Assembly (NCBI GenBank): GCA_963747405.1
Contig: CAVVFG010000008.1
Location: 62,001-126,000 of the forward strand
Direction of reading: 5' to 3'
Origin: Fodinibacter sp963747405
Lineage (GTDB): Bacteria > Actinomycetota > Actinomycetes > Actinomycetales > Dermatophilaceae
Length of the DNA: 64,000 bases
Shown: piece after piece, positions 1 through 8,201 of the stretch
How the letters are laid out: every line of letters starts with the position of its first letter
How positions within the stretch are numbered: the stretch's first letter is position 1
Position numbers and translations under genes: made by a program
The notes under the pieces: generated by a model
The model's database searches: none
Told to the model about the DNA's origin: nothing
Seen by the model: only the letters and a program-made list of their open reading frames with translations

Positions 1-437
1 GGGTCGAGCCGGTCGACGAACAGGATGCCGTCGAGGTGGTCGGTCTCGTGCTGCACCGCACGGGCCAGCAGATGCGTGCCCTCGACGGTGACCGGCTCGC
101 CGAAGGCGTTCCAGCCGCGGGCCACGACCTGCACCGCCCGCGGGGTGTCGAAGCGCATCCCGGGCAGCGACAGGCAGCCCTCGGGGCCCACCTCCTCGTC
201 GTCGCCGAGGGAGAGGTCTGGGTTGACGAGGTGGCCGACCAGCCCGTCGGCACGGTAGGTGAACACCCGCAGCCCCACCCCCAGCTGGGGGGCAGCGAGC
301 CCGGCCGCGCCGGCATCCAGCATGGTGTCGGTGAGGTCGCCGACGAGGCGGCGCAGCTCGGCGTCGAAGTCGACGACCGGTGCCGCGGGGGTGCGCAGGA
401 CCGGGTCGCCGAAGAGGCGGATGGGGGTGACGCTCAC
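1..437 (-). CDS. def: Peptide deformylase, 3' end cut by the window edge
   Basis: Removes the N-terminal formyl group from nascent proteins in the cytoplasm; metal-dependent hydrolase. The first 145 residues are present and all three family motifs are visible: GLAAPQ (about 46-51), EGCLS (86-90, Cys is a metal ligand) and HETDH (130-134, two His ligands and the catalytic Glu). The GTG start is followed directly by typical PDF sequence (SVTPIRLFGDPVLRTPA). A TAGACT hexamer ends 7 nt upstream of the start, leaving no room for a Shine-Dalgarno sequence, so the mRNA may be leaderless. It follows priA on the same strand with a 34-bp gap. Only the C-terminal tail lies outside the window. Confidence 0.95.
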   Translation of the reverse strand, partial: MSVTPIRLFGDPVLRTPAAPVVDFDAELRRLVGDLTDTMLDAGAAGLAAPQLGVGLRVFTYRADGLVGHLVNPDLSLGDDEEVGPEGCLSLPGMRFDTPRAVQVVARGWNAFGEPVTVEGTHLLARAVQHETDHLDGILFVDRLD

Positions 438-444
438 GCCCGGG

Positions 445-450
445 AGTCTA
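445..450 (-). promoter_or_regulatory. Candidate -10 box (TAGACT) for def
   Basis: TAGACT fits the actinobacterial SigA -10 pattern TANNNT. Transcription would begin about 7 nt later, at or next to the GTG of def, giving a leaderless transcript. A GTGACC about 19 nt upstream is a possible weak -35 box. Confidence 0.4.
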
Positions 451-471
451 GGTGCCACCGGCCGCTGACGG

Positions 472-2538
472 TCACGCCGTGGGGTCTGGTGGGTCGACCC
501 GCACCGACAACGGGTCGGGGTCCTTGCGGGCCGACGCCCGGGCGCGCAGCGCCGCGAGCTCGCGGGCCAGGGCCCGGCCGTCGGGCCGGGGAACGGTGAC
601 GATGGTGCGCCACCGGTCGGTGGCCGGGTGCGGGAGCGGGCCGAGCACGGATGCCGTGCCGGGCAGCTCGAGCTCGGCGATGCCCCCCTCGAGGGCGGGC
701 CGGGCGCCGGTGAGCACCGCCAGCCGGGATGCCGGGGGCAGCGACAGCTCGCGGCGCTCCTCGAGCTCGCGCTCGGCGAACCACGTGGGGTCCCAGCGCA
801 CGAGCGCCTCGACCGCCGGGACCGACACCTCGGTGGGGGCCCCGGCCAGCACGACCCGGCCCCCCTGCGATGCCGGCCGCACCAGGGCCGCAGCCGCCAG
901 CCAGCGACGCAGTGCCTCCTCACCCGCGGTGAGGCTGGGGCGCTCGAGCAGGGCCCAGGCGTCGAGCAGCAGGGCCGCGGCGTACCCGCCCGGGGCGACC
1001 GGCTCGGCGCCCGGCGTGCAGACCACCAGGCGCGGGCCGGCTGCCACGGTGCCGAGCACGGTGCCGGCGCCGGAGCGCTCGACGGGCACCCCCGGGAACG
1101 CGCGGCCGAGCTCCTCGGCGGTGCGCCGCGCGCCGACGACCGACGAGCGCAGCCGGTGGCCACCACAGGCCGGGCAGGTGAAGCCGGTCTCGACCCGGCC
1201 GCACCAGCGGCAGGCCGGCGGACCGTTCGGCCCGGGCAGCCCGAGCGGCCCGGCGCACACCGTGCAGCGGGCCGGCCGGCGGCAGTCCTGGCAGGACAGC
1301 GAGGGCAGGTACCCCCGCCGCGGCACCTGCACGAGCACCGGCCCGGTGGCCAGCGCCTCCTTCGCCGTGCGCCACGCCACGGTGGGCAGGTGGGCGGCGG
1401 CCACGGCCGGGTCGCGCTCGGCGTCGTGCCCCTCACCGGCGACCCGCACCGGCGGCACGGCCCGGCGCACGGTCTCGCGCGGCGCCTCGACGGCGGTTAG
1501 CGCGCCGCGGGCGACGAGGTCGGCGACGGCCACCGAGCGGCTGAAGCCGGCCGAGAGCACCGCGGCCCCGTGCTCTTCGGCGCGGGCCAGCAGCACCTCG
1601 CGCACATGCGGGTAGGGGGCCCGGGGCTCGTCGAGCAGGTCGTCGCCGTCGTCCCACCAGGCGACCAGGCCGAGGTGGCGCACCGGCGCGAAGGCCGCCG
1701 CCCGGGTGCCCACGACCACCGGGGTGTGCCCGCGCAGCGCCTTGAGGTAGGCCGTGTAGCGGGCCTGCGGCCCCTGGTCGGCACTGAGCCGGGTGTGCCG
1801 GCCGGGCCCGAGCACCTCGAGCAGGGCCGCCTCGACGCGCGCGACGTCACGGTGGTCGGGCACGACGAGCACCGCACCCCGGCCGCCCTCGACCGCGGCT
1901 CGCGCCGCCTCGGCGAGCAGCGCCGGCCAGTCGGCGGCCGCGGCCACCGACGGCAGGGCCAGCAGGGAAGCCGTGGGGGCACCGCCCGAGGTCAGGTGCG
2001 ACAGGAACGCAGCGCCGGCGGCGTACGGCGACCAGGCGAGCGGCACCCGCGCGGGCAGCGACGACTGCTCGGGCGGCTCGAGCGCGAGGGCCTTCTCGGC
2101 CGCGGCGTGCCGTGGTGGGACGGCGAGCCGCAGCACGTCACCGAGCGAGCCGGCATACCGGTCGGCGACCGCGCGGGCCGTGGCGAGCACCGGCGGCGTG
2201 AGCACCGGCTCGGGTGAGACGACCCGGCGCAAAGGGCTGAGCCGGCCCGGGTGGTCGGCGCCGGCCCGGCGCTCGAGCACGAAGCCGCCGAGGTCCTGGC
2301 CCGCGAAGCGCACCTTGACCCTGGCCCCTTGCACGGCGGTGTCGGCCATCGACGTGGGGACGGTGTACTCGAAGGGCCGGTCGAGGTGCGGCAGGCCGGT
2401 GTCGACCTGCACCAGGGCGACGGGCAGGGTCGGCGCGGTCGGGTCGTCACCGGCGAGGCGACGGGGCCGGCGCACGCGCGCAGCGGAGGACAGCAGCGCG
2501 AGCTGCTCCCCGGCATCGGTGTCGTCGGCCGTCGTCAT
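472..2538 (-). CDS. priA: Primosomal protein N' (PriA), helicase-degenerate actinobacterial form
   Basis: Replication-restart factor of 688 aa that in proteobacteria recognises stalled forks and loads the replicative helicase. The N-terminal part (about 40-140) resembles the PriA 3'-DNA-binding domain. The middle is helicase-like but lacks a recognisable Walker A sequence, and the expected DEEH Walker B is WWDDGDD (about 294-300). The zinc-binding part is intact, with four CxxC pairs at about 416/419, 425/428, 443/446 and 455/458. Loss of helicase motifs is the known state of actinobacterial PriA, so ATPase activity is unlikely. The ATG start lies after the metK terminator hairpin, so priA probably has its own promoter or depends on read-through. 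Confidence 0.93.
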   Translation of the reverse strand: MTTADDTDAGEQLALLSSAARVRRPRRLAGDDPTAPTLPVALVQVDTGLPHLDRPFEYTVPTSMADTAVQGARVKVRFAGQDLGGFVLERRAGADHPGRLSPLRRVVSPEPVLTPPVLATARAVADRYAGSLGDVLRLAVPPRHAAAEKALALEPPEQSSLPARVPLAWSPYAAGAAFLSHLTSGGAPTASLLALPSVAAAADWPALLAEAARAAVEGGRGAVLVVPDHRDVARVEAALLEVLGPGRHTRLSADQGPQARYTAYLKALRGHTPVVVGTRAAAFAPVRHLGLVAWWDDGDDLLDEPRAPYPHVREVLLARAEEHGAAVLSAGFSRSVAVADLVARGALTAVEAPRETVRRAVPPVRVAGEGHDAERDPAVAAAHLPTVAWRTAKEALATGPVLVQVPRRGYLPSLSCQDCRRPARCTVCAGPLGLPGPNGPPACRWCGRVETGFTCPACGGHRLRSSVVGARRTAEELGRAFPGVPVERSGAGTVLGTVAAGPRLVVCTPGAEPVAPGGYAAALLLDAWALLERPSLTAGEEALRRWLAAAALVRPASQGGRVVLAGAPTEVSVPAVEALVRWDPTWFAERELEERRELSLPPASRLAVLTGARPALEGGIAELELPGTASVLGPLPHPATDRWRTIVTVPRPDGRALARELAALRARASARKDPDPLSVRVDPPDPTA

Positions 2539-2554
2539 GGGCCCGAAACTAGCG

Positions 2555-2588
2555 GAGCCCACCGACCCGGCGAGGGGTCGGTGGGCTC
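2555..2588 (-). terminator. Hairpin terminator downstream of metK
   Basis: A perfect 14-bp inverted repeat (GAGCCCACCGACCC and its complement) with a 6-nt loop, 20 bp past the metK stop and 17 bp before the priA ATG. There is no U-run, as is usual in high-GC actinobacteria. Confidence 0.7.
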
Positions 2589-2608
2589 GCGCTGTGGATG
2601 ACGCGGGG

Positions 2609-3829
2609 TCAGCCGTGGGCGGCGCGCTGCAGCGCCTCGACGCGGTCGGTGCGCTCCCAGGTGAAGCCGTTGTCGACGCCGTCGGCGTGGGTGCGGCCGA
2701 AGTGGCCGTAGGCCGCCGTCGCCTTGTAGATGGGGCGGAGCAGGTCGAGGTCCTCGAGGATCGCGGCGGGGCGCAGGTCGAAGGTCTTCTGGATCGCTGC
2801 CTGGATCTTCTGGGCGGGCACGGTCTCGGTGCCGAAGGTCTCGACGTAGAGGCCGACCGGCTGGGCCTTGCCGATGGCGTAGGCGACCTGCACCTCGCAG
2901 CGGCGGGCCAGGCCCGCGGCGACGACGTTCTTGGCGACCCAGCGGGTGGCGTAGGCGGCCGACCGGTCGACCTTGCTCGGGTCCTTGCCGGAGAAGGCGC
3001 CACCACCGTGGCGGGCCATGCCGCCGTAGGTGTCGACGATGATCTTGCGGCCGGTGAGGCCGGCATCCCCCATCGGGCCACCGATGACGAACTTGCCGGT
3101 GGGGTTGATGTACGCGCGGTAGTCGTCGGTGCTCAGGTCGGTGCCCGCGTCGTGCAGCTCGGCGAGCACCGGGCTGATCACGTGCTGGCGCACGTCGGGC
3201 TCGAGCAGGCCGTCGAGCGAGACGTCCTCGGCGTGCTGGCTGGAGACGACCACGGCGTCGAGGGAGACGGCGCGGGCGCCGTCGTAGGCGATCGTGACCT
3301 GGGTCTTGCCGTCGGGGCGCAGGTAGGGCAGCTCGCCGCTCTTGCGCACCGCTGTGAGCCGCTCGGCGAGGCGGTGGGCCAGGAAGATCGGCAGCGGCAT
3401 CAGCTCGGCGGTGTCGTCGCAGGCGTAGCCGAACATCAAGCCCTGGTCGCCGGCGCCCTGCTTGTCGAGCGGGTCGACCGCACCCGTGCGGCTCTCGAAG
3501 GCGGTGTCGACGCCCTGCGCGATGTCGGGGCTCTGCTGGCCGATCGACGCGCTGACGCCGCACGAGGCGCCGTCGAAGCCCTTGGTCGAGCTGTCGTAGC
3601 CGATCGTGAGCACGGTGTCGCGCACGATCTTCGGGATCTCGACGTAGGCCTCGGTGGTGACCTCGCCGGCCACGTGGACCAGGCCGGTGGTCACCATCGT
3701 CTCGACGGCGACGCGGCTGCGGGGATCCTGCGCGAGCATCGCGTCGAGGATCGCGTCGGAGATCTGGTCACAGATCTTGTCGGGGTGTCCCTCGGTGACC
3801 GACTCGGACGTGAACAGGCGTGCGGACAC
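2609..3829 (-). CDS. metK: S-adenosylmethionine synthetase
   Basis: Makes S-adenosylmethionine from methionine and ATP in the cytosol. The 406-aa product has family signatures GHPDK (14-18), GAGDQGLMFGYA (about 125-136) and the late P-loop-like GGGAFSGKDPSKVDRSAAY. I chose the GTG at 3829 because AAGGAG sits 6 nt upstream and the product then begins SARLFTSESVTEGHPDK, like its homologues; an in-frame start 36 nt upstream would add residues not seen in the family. It is divergent from the coiled-coil gene at 3950 and is separated from coaBC by the plus-strand pair. Confidence 0.97.
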   Translation of the reverse strand: MSARLFTSESVTEGHPDKICDQISDAILDAMLAQDPRSRVAVETMVTTGLVHVAGEVTTEAYVEIPKIVRDTVLTIGYDSSTKGFDGASCGVSASIGQQSPDIAQGVDTAFESRTGAVDPLDKQGAGDQGLMFGYACDDTAELMPLPIFLAHRLAERLTAVRKSGELPYLRPDGKTQVTIAYDGARAVSLDAVVVSSQHAEDVSLDGLLEPDVRQHVISPVLAELHDAGTDLSTDDYRAYINPTGKFVIGGPMGDAGLTGRKIIVDTYGGMARHGGGAFSGKDPSKVDRSAAYATRWVAKNVVAAGLARRCEVQVAYAIGKAQPVGLYVETFGTETVPAQKIQAAIQKTFDLRPAAILEDLDLLRPIYKATAAYGHFGRTHADGVDNGFTWERTDRVEALQRAAHG

Positions 3830-3886
3830 GCGGAACTCCTTCGTGGGTGGGGCTACCGCGGCCATCGGCCGCCGTGTGCGCGTGCC

Positions 3887-3892
3887 AATCTA
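3887..3892 (-). promoter_or_regulatory. Candidate -10 box (TAGATT) for metK
   Basis: TAGATT fits TANNNT and would place the transcription start about 50 nt upstream of the metK GTG. I see no clear -35 box and no SAM-riboswitch-like structure in this 120-bp divergent intergenic region. Confidence 0.3.
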
Positions 3893-3949
3893 CCGGGCCC
3901 GGCGTCCGGCGACCGACACGGTCCATCGCGCGCTGCGAGGTCTGCGATC

Positions 3950-5509
3950 ATGGTCCGCGTGTCAGACGGGTCGGCGCTCGAGGCGACGGGAGACGCGGGC
4001 CGGGCCGCACCCGTGAGCCCCGTCGACGAAGCGCTGTCCCTGCTCACCCGGGCGCAGAGACTGGCCGACCAGCTGCGGGCCGACGCCAACCGCGAGGCCG
4101 GGGAGGCGCGGGCGGAGGCCGGCCGGCTGCGCGCAGAGACCCAGCAGGCGACCCTCGAGCTCGCCCAGCTGCAGGCGAGGGTGGCGTCGTCGCGCGAGGA
4201 GGCCCGGCGCCGGCTCGAGGAGACCCACGCGGAGGTCGAGGTCATGCTCGCCGACGCCGCCGACCAGGCCGCCCTGCTGCGGGCCCGCGCCACCAAGGCC
4301 AGCGACGAGGCCGTTGCGCTGGCCGAGGAGGACGCCCGGGCCTGCGTGGCGCAGGCGCAGGCGCAGGCCGCCGCGCTGATCGAGCGGGCCCGCGTCGAGC
4401 ACGAGGGCACCATGGCCCGCCTCGCGCAGGAGGAGCTCGCCCACCAGGAGCGCTGGACCCACGAGCACGCGGCGCACGCCGCCGAGCTCGACCAGCTGCG
4501 CGACTCCACGGTCGCCGACCTCGACCGGCTGCGCGACGAGACGCACGAGTACGCCAGCCGGCACCGCAGCGACGCCGCGGCCGAGGTCGCGGCCCTGCTC
4601 GCCGCCATCGAGGCGCGCGACGCCGGCTCGCGCACCGACGCCGAGCATGTGCTCGACCGGGCCCGCGCCGAGGCGGCAGCCCTGCTCGCCGACGCGCAGA
4701 GCGAGGCCGACGACCTGGTCGCGGGGGCCCAGGCCCACCTGGCGTGGGCGCAGGGCACGGTCCGCGAGATCCTCGCCAGGGCAGAGACCGACGCCGATAC
4801 CCGGGCCCGGGCGCACCACGACGACCTCGCCGAGCGCTCGCGCACCCACCGGCACCGGGTGCAGACGCTGCTGGGCAGCGCCACCGCCAAGAGCCGCGAC
4901 CGGCTCGCCGAGGCCGAGTCGGAGTCCACGCGGATGCGCGAGCTCGCCCAGGCGGTGCTCGCCGAGGCGCAGGCGGATGCCGTCCGCACCCGTGCAGCCG
5001 CGCAGCGAGAGTCCGCGCGGCTGCTCGACGACGCCCGCACCCGCGAGGCCGAGGCGCTCGAGCGTGCCGAGCGGCGGTCCGCTGAGGCCGAGCTGGGCGC
5101 CCGGCAGGTGCGGCAGAGCGCTGCCGAGGACATCGAGCGGATGCACCGTGAGGCCCACCAGTACCACGCTGCCGCACGAGCGGAGATCATGAGAGCCTCG
5201 CAGGAGGCTCGACAGCGCGCCGACACCGTGCGCGCCGAGGCCCAGGCCGCCGTCGAGCGCGCCCGCGCCGAGGTGCACACCCTGGTCGCCCGCCGGGACG
5301 CCATCACCGCGCAGCTCGCCAACCTCACCGGCGTCATCGACGCCCTCGCGGTCAGCGACGACCGCAACCCGACCGGCGACCGCAGCCCGAGCGGCGACCG
5401 CAGCCCGAGCGACGACCGGCCCTCCAGCGACAGCACCGCAGGTCCCCTCGCCGCCGGCGAACCCACCCCCTCCGAAAACCCCGCCACCCCTGACCAGGAG
5501 TCCCCATGA
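3950..5509 (+). CDS. Long coiled-coil protein, FilP/Scy/DivIVA-like
   Basis: A 519-aa protein that is almost entirely Ala/Glu/Arg-rich heptad sequence (from about residue 25 to 460), with no membrane segment. The tail (about 465-519) is Ser/Pro/Asp-rich and has three imperfect copies of a short GDRSPS-type unit. The opening helix (EALSLLTRAQRLADQLRADA) resembles the coiled coil of actinobacterial DivIVA-family and cytoskeletal filament proteins such as FilP and Scy, but the DivIVA N-terminal membrane-binding motif is absent. GAGG lies 9 nt before the ATG; a GTG three codons later is an alternative start. Its TGA overlaps the ATG of the next gene (ATGA), so the two are probably co-translated. 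A role in polar growth or division scaffolding is inferred. Confidence 0.8.
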   Translation: MVRVSDGSALEATGDAGRAAPVSPVDEALSLLTRAQRLADQLRADANREAGEARAEAGRLRAETQQATLELAQLQARVASSREEARRRLEETHAEVEVMLADAADQAALLRARATKASDEAVALAEEDARACVAQAQAQAAALIERARVEHEGTMARLAQEELAHQERWTHEHAAHAAELDQLRDSTVADLDRLRDETHEYASRHRSDAAAEVAALLAAIEARDAGSRTDAEHVLDRARAEAAALLADAQSEADDLVAGAQAHLAWAQGTVREILARAETDADTRARAHHDDLAERSRTHRHRVQTLLGSATAKSRDRLAEAESESTRMRELAQAVLAEAQADAVRTRAAAQRESARLLDDARTREAEALERAERRSAEAELGARQVRQSAAEDIERMHREAHQYHAAARAEIMRASQEARQRADTVRAEAQAAVERARAEVHTLVARRDAITAQLANLTGVIDALAVSDDRNPTGDRSPSGDRSPSDDRPSSDSTAGPLAAGEPTPSENPATPDQESP

Positions 5510-6576
5510 ACCAGCCGGAGTTCCCGACCGTCTTCCGCGGCTACGACCCCGTCCAGGTCGAGCAGCACGTCGCCGCGCTCCAGCAGGCGGCCGACGCCGC
5601 CCGCCAGGAGGCTGCCGCGAGCTCCGTCGAGCTGACCAAGCTGCGCCAGTCGCACGACCAGCTCACCGACGAGCTCGAGGACCAGGGGCGCAGCCTGGCC
5701 GAGCTCGAGGAGCAGGCCCGCAAGGTGTCCAGCCCCACCTTCGCCGACCTCGGTGAGCGCATCGGGGCGATGCTCGGCCTGGCCGACGAGGAAGCCGTCG
5801 CCATCCGCTCGGCCGCCGCCGACGACGTCGAGCAGGCCCGCCAGGACGCCACCAACGACGCGGCGCTGATGCGTGCCGAGGCCGACCGGTACGCCGAGGA
5901 GATCCGTTCCAAGGCCGACGTCGCGGCATCCCAGGTGGTCTCGCGCGCCAAGCAGGAGGCCGACTCGATCATCGACGACGCCGTGCGCGAGGCCGCCGCC
6001 CGCCGTGAGGAGGCGGAGGCCTACTACGAGAAGCAGCGCGCGACCGCTGCTGCCGCGGCCGCCGACTTCGAGCGGACCCTGGGCGAGCGCCGCGACAGGT
6101 CGGCCGCCGACTTCACCGCCCAGATGGCCCAGCAGGACCAGTCGCTGGCCGCGGTGCAGGAGCGCGCCGACCTGCTCGGGCGCGAGGCCGAGGAGGACCG
6201 CCGCACTGCCGCTGCCGAGTCGGCCCGGGCCCTCGAGGCCGCCCGCGCCGAGGCCGCCGCGCTGGTCAGCTCGGCCAAGGAGCACGCCGACCGGATCCGC
6301 CGCGACTCCGAGCGCGAGCTCGCCGCCGCCACGGCCCGCCGCGACAGCATCACCGCCCAGCTGAGCAACGTGCGCAACATGCTCGCCACCCTCGGCGGCG
6401 GGGCCGAGGGCGCGGCCCCCCAGGGCGACGAGGCCGCGGCGGACGTCACCGACGAGACTGCGGAGGCCGACGAGGGCGGGGCCGTGGATGCCGGCCCGGA
6501 CACCGCCGATCAGGTCGACCAGGTCGAGCAGGTCGAGGAGGGCACCACGACGAGCAAGGCGCACTCCCGCCGCTGA
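5506..6576 (+). CDS. DivIVA-domain coiled-coil protein
   Basis: 356 aa. The N-terminus (FPTVFRGYDPVQVEQHV, about residues 6-22) matches the DivIVA signature, in which an F/R-containing turn precedes the first helix and mediates binding to curved membrane. The rest is a long Ala/Glu coiled coil to about residue 300, then an acidic Asp/Glu/Ala tail. It is not the canonical cell-division DivIVA/Wag31, which lies beside ftsZ/sepF in this phylum, so it is probably a second DivIVA-family protein. It is coupled to the preceding coiled-coil gene by an ATGA overlap, suggesting co-assembly. A hairpin follows the stop. Confidence 0.82.
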   Translation: MNQPEFPTVFRGYDPVQVEQHVAALQQAADAARQEAAASSVELTKLRQSHDQLTDELEDQGRSLAELEEQARKVSSPTFADLGERIGAMLGLADEEAVAIRSAAADDVEQARQDATNDAALMRAEADRYAEEIRSKADVAASQVVSRAKQEADSIIDDAVREAAARREEAEAYYEKQRATAAAAAADFERTLGERRDRSAADFTAQMAQQDQSLAAVQERADLLGREAEEDRRTAAAESARALEAARAEAAALVSSAKEHADRIRRDSERELAAATARRDSITAQLSNVRNMLATLGGGAEGAAPQGDEAAADVTDETAEADEGGAVDAGPDTADQVDQVEQVEEGTTTSKAHSRR

Positions 6577-6586
6577 CCCAAGCACG

Positions 6587-6625
6587 CCGAAGGGCCTCGG
6601 CACCACCCGTGGCGGGGCCCTTCGG
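6587..6625. terminator. Bidirectional hairpin between convergent genes
   Basis: CCGAAGGGCC at 6587-6596 pairs with GGCCCTTCGG at 6616-6625. It lies between the stop of the DivIVA-domain gene (plus) and the stop of coaBC (minus) and can terminate both. Confidence 0.75.
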
Positions 6626-6631
6626 TCCGCG

Positions 6632-7930
6632 TCAGAGCAGGGGCAGGACGGCGTCCCAGACGGCGTGCGCCACGACCAGCTTGGATGTCGGCCCCACCTG
6701 GGTCGCGTCGTCGGACCCCTGCCGCAGCAGGTGCACGGTGCTGTCGTCGTGGCCGAAGGTCGTGTCGGTGCCGACCTCGTTGACGACGAGCAGGTCGCAG
6801 CCCTTGCGGGCGAGCTTGGCGCGGGCGTGGTCGAGCACCGACCCCTCGTCGTCGCCGGTCTCGGCGGCGAACCCGACGATCACCGGCATCCGCGCGCTCC
6901 CCCGGGCGGCCACCAGCCCGGCCAGCACGTCGGGGTTGCGCACCAGCTCGACGGTCGGCGCCGACTCGTCGACCGCCCCATCGGCACCGGGCGCGTGCGT
7001 CTTCTTGATCTTGGAGCCGGCGTAGGTCGCCGGCCGGAAGTCGGCCACGGCGGCGGCCATGACGACGACGTCGGCGCCGCGCACGGCATCGGTCACCGCG
7101 GCCTGCAGCTCGAGCGCGGTCTCGACGGGCACCACCGCCACCCCTTCGGGCGCGGGCAGCGACGCCGCCGACACCAGGGTCACCTGCGCCCCCCGCTCGG
7201 CGGCGGCCCGGGCCAGCGCGTGGCCCTGCTTGCCCGAGCTGCGGTTGCCCAGGTAGCGCACCGGGTCGAGCGGCTCGCGGGTACCGCCGGCGCTGACCAC
7301 GACCCGGCGACCGGCCAGATCACCCCCACTGTGCAGTCGAGAAGCCGCGGGTTCGGCGTCGGAGCGGCGTGTTGCCCGGCCGCCCGTAGGGGAAGTCTGG
7401 GAGGCGTGGGCCAGCTCGCGCTCGCACACGGCGTACAGCTCCTCGGGCTCGGGCAGCCGGCCCGGCCCGGTGTCTCGCCCGGTGAGCCGCCCGGACGCCG
7501 GCGGCACCACGTGCACCCCGCGCTCGCTGAGCGTGGCGACGTTGGCCTGCGTCGCGGGGTGGTCCCACATCTCGGTGTGCATCGCCGGGGCCATCACCAC
7601 CGGGCAGCGCGCGGTGAGCAGCACGGTGGTGAGCAGGTCGTCGGCCTGGCCCGTGGCGGCGCGGGCCAGCAGGTCGGCGGTCGCCGGGGCCACGACTACG
7701 AGGTCGGCCTCCTGGCCGATGCGCACGTGCGGCACCGAGGTGATGTCGCTCCACACGTCGGTGTGCACCGGTGTGCCGGACAGCGCCGCCCAGGTGGCCT
7801 CGCCCACGAAGTGCAGGGCGGATGCCGTGGGCACGACGGTGACGTCGTGGCCGGCCTCGGTGAGCAGCCGCAGGAGCGAGCAGGCCTTGTACGCCGCGAT
7901 GCCCCCAGCCACCCCGAGGACGACCTTCAT
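6632..7930 (-). CDS. coaBC: Bifunctional phosphopantothenoylcysteine decarboxylase / phosphopantothenate-cysteine ligase
   Basis: Carries out two steps of coenzyme A synthesis: CTP-dependent joining of cysteine to 4'-phosphopantothenate (CoaB) and FMN-dependent decarboxylation (CoaC). The 432-aa product has the CoaC domain first (VAGGIAAYKA at about 7-16, PAMHTEMW at about 115-122 in the actinobacterial form of the PXMNXXMW motif), then CoaB (VVSAGGTREPLDPVRYLGNRSSG at about 211-233). Between the domains, residues about 176-203 (DNA about 7322-7405) are a linker rich in Arg/Ser/Thr with codons such as TCT, CGA, AGT and GGT that the rest of the gene avoids; it looks like an insertion. It is followed by rpoZ with a 4-bp gap and forms part of the mihF-gmk-rpoZ-coaBC run. 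Confidence 0.95.
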   Translation of the reverse strand: MKVVLGVAGGIAAYKACSLLRLLTEAGHDVTVVPTASALHFVGEATWAALSGTPVHTDVWSDITSVPHVRIGQEADLVVVAPATADLLARAATGQADDLLTTVLLTARCPVVMAPAMHTEMWDHPATQANVATLSERGVHVVPPASGRLTGRDTGPGRLPEPEELYAVCERELAHASQTSPTGGRATRRSDAEPAASRLHSGGDLAGRRVVVSAGGTREPLDPVRYLGNRSSGKQGHALARAAAERGAQVTLVSAASLPAPEGVAVVPVETALELQAAVTDAVRGADVVVMAAAVADFRPATYAGSKIKKTHAPGADGAVDESAPTVELVRNPDVLAGLVAARGSARMPVIVGFAAETGDDEGSVLDHARAKLARKGCDLLVVNEVGTDTTFGHDDSTVHLLRQGSDDATQVGPTSKLVVAHAVWDAVLPLL

Positions 7931-7934
7931 GCGG

Positions 7935-8198
7935 TCACTCCTCGGTGGGAGTGGAGGTCAGCAGACCCTCGTTGATCTCGCGCAGGGCGATGGACATCGG
8001 CTTCTCGTGCACCTCGGAGTCGACGAGCGGGCCGACGTACTCGAGCAGGCCCTCCTGCAGCTGGGCGTAGTAGGCGTTGATCTGTCGGGCCCGCTTCGCC
8101 GAGTAGAGGACGAGTGCGTACTTGGAGTCCGCACGCTCCAGCAGCTCGTCGATCGGCGGGTTGGTGATGCCGATGGGGTCGGCCTTGGTTCCGGACAC
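7935..8198 (-). CDS. rpoZ: DNA-directed RNA polymerase omega subunit
   Basis: 87-aa subunit that helps fold and assemble the beta' subunit of RNA polymerase. The conserved omega core is clear: PPIDELLERADSKYALV followed by the SAKRARQIN stretch, which contacts beta'. It sits 3 bp after gmk and 4 bp before coaBC, the usual actinobacterial order, and is probably transcribed with mihF and gmk. Confidence 0.97.
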   Translation of the reverse strand: MSGTKADPIGITNPPIDELLERADSKYALVLYSAKRARQINAYYAQLQEGLLEYVGPLVDSEVHEKPMSIALREINEGLLTSTPTEE

Positions 8199-8201
8199 GC
8201 G

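Noticed and set aside
1793..3949. A long upstream plus-strand extension of the coiled-coil gene
   Set aside because: It is the complement of priA and metK. The real protein begins at the ATG at 3950, where heptad sequence starts and a ribosome site is present.
3830..3949. SAM riboswitch before metK
   Set aside because: I found no paired core resembling known SAM classes and only about 60 nt of possible leader.
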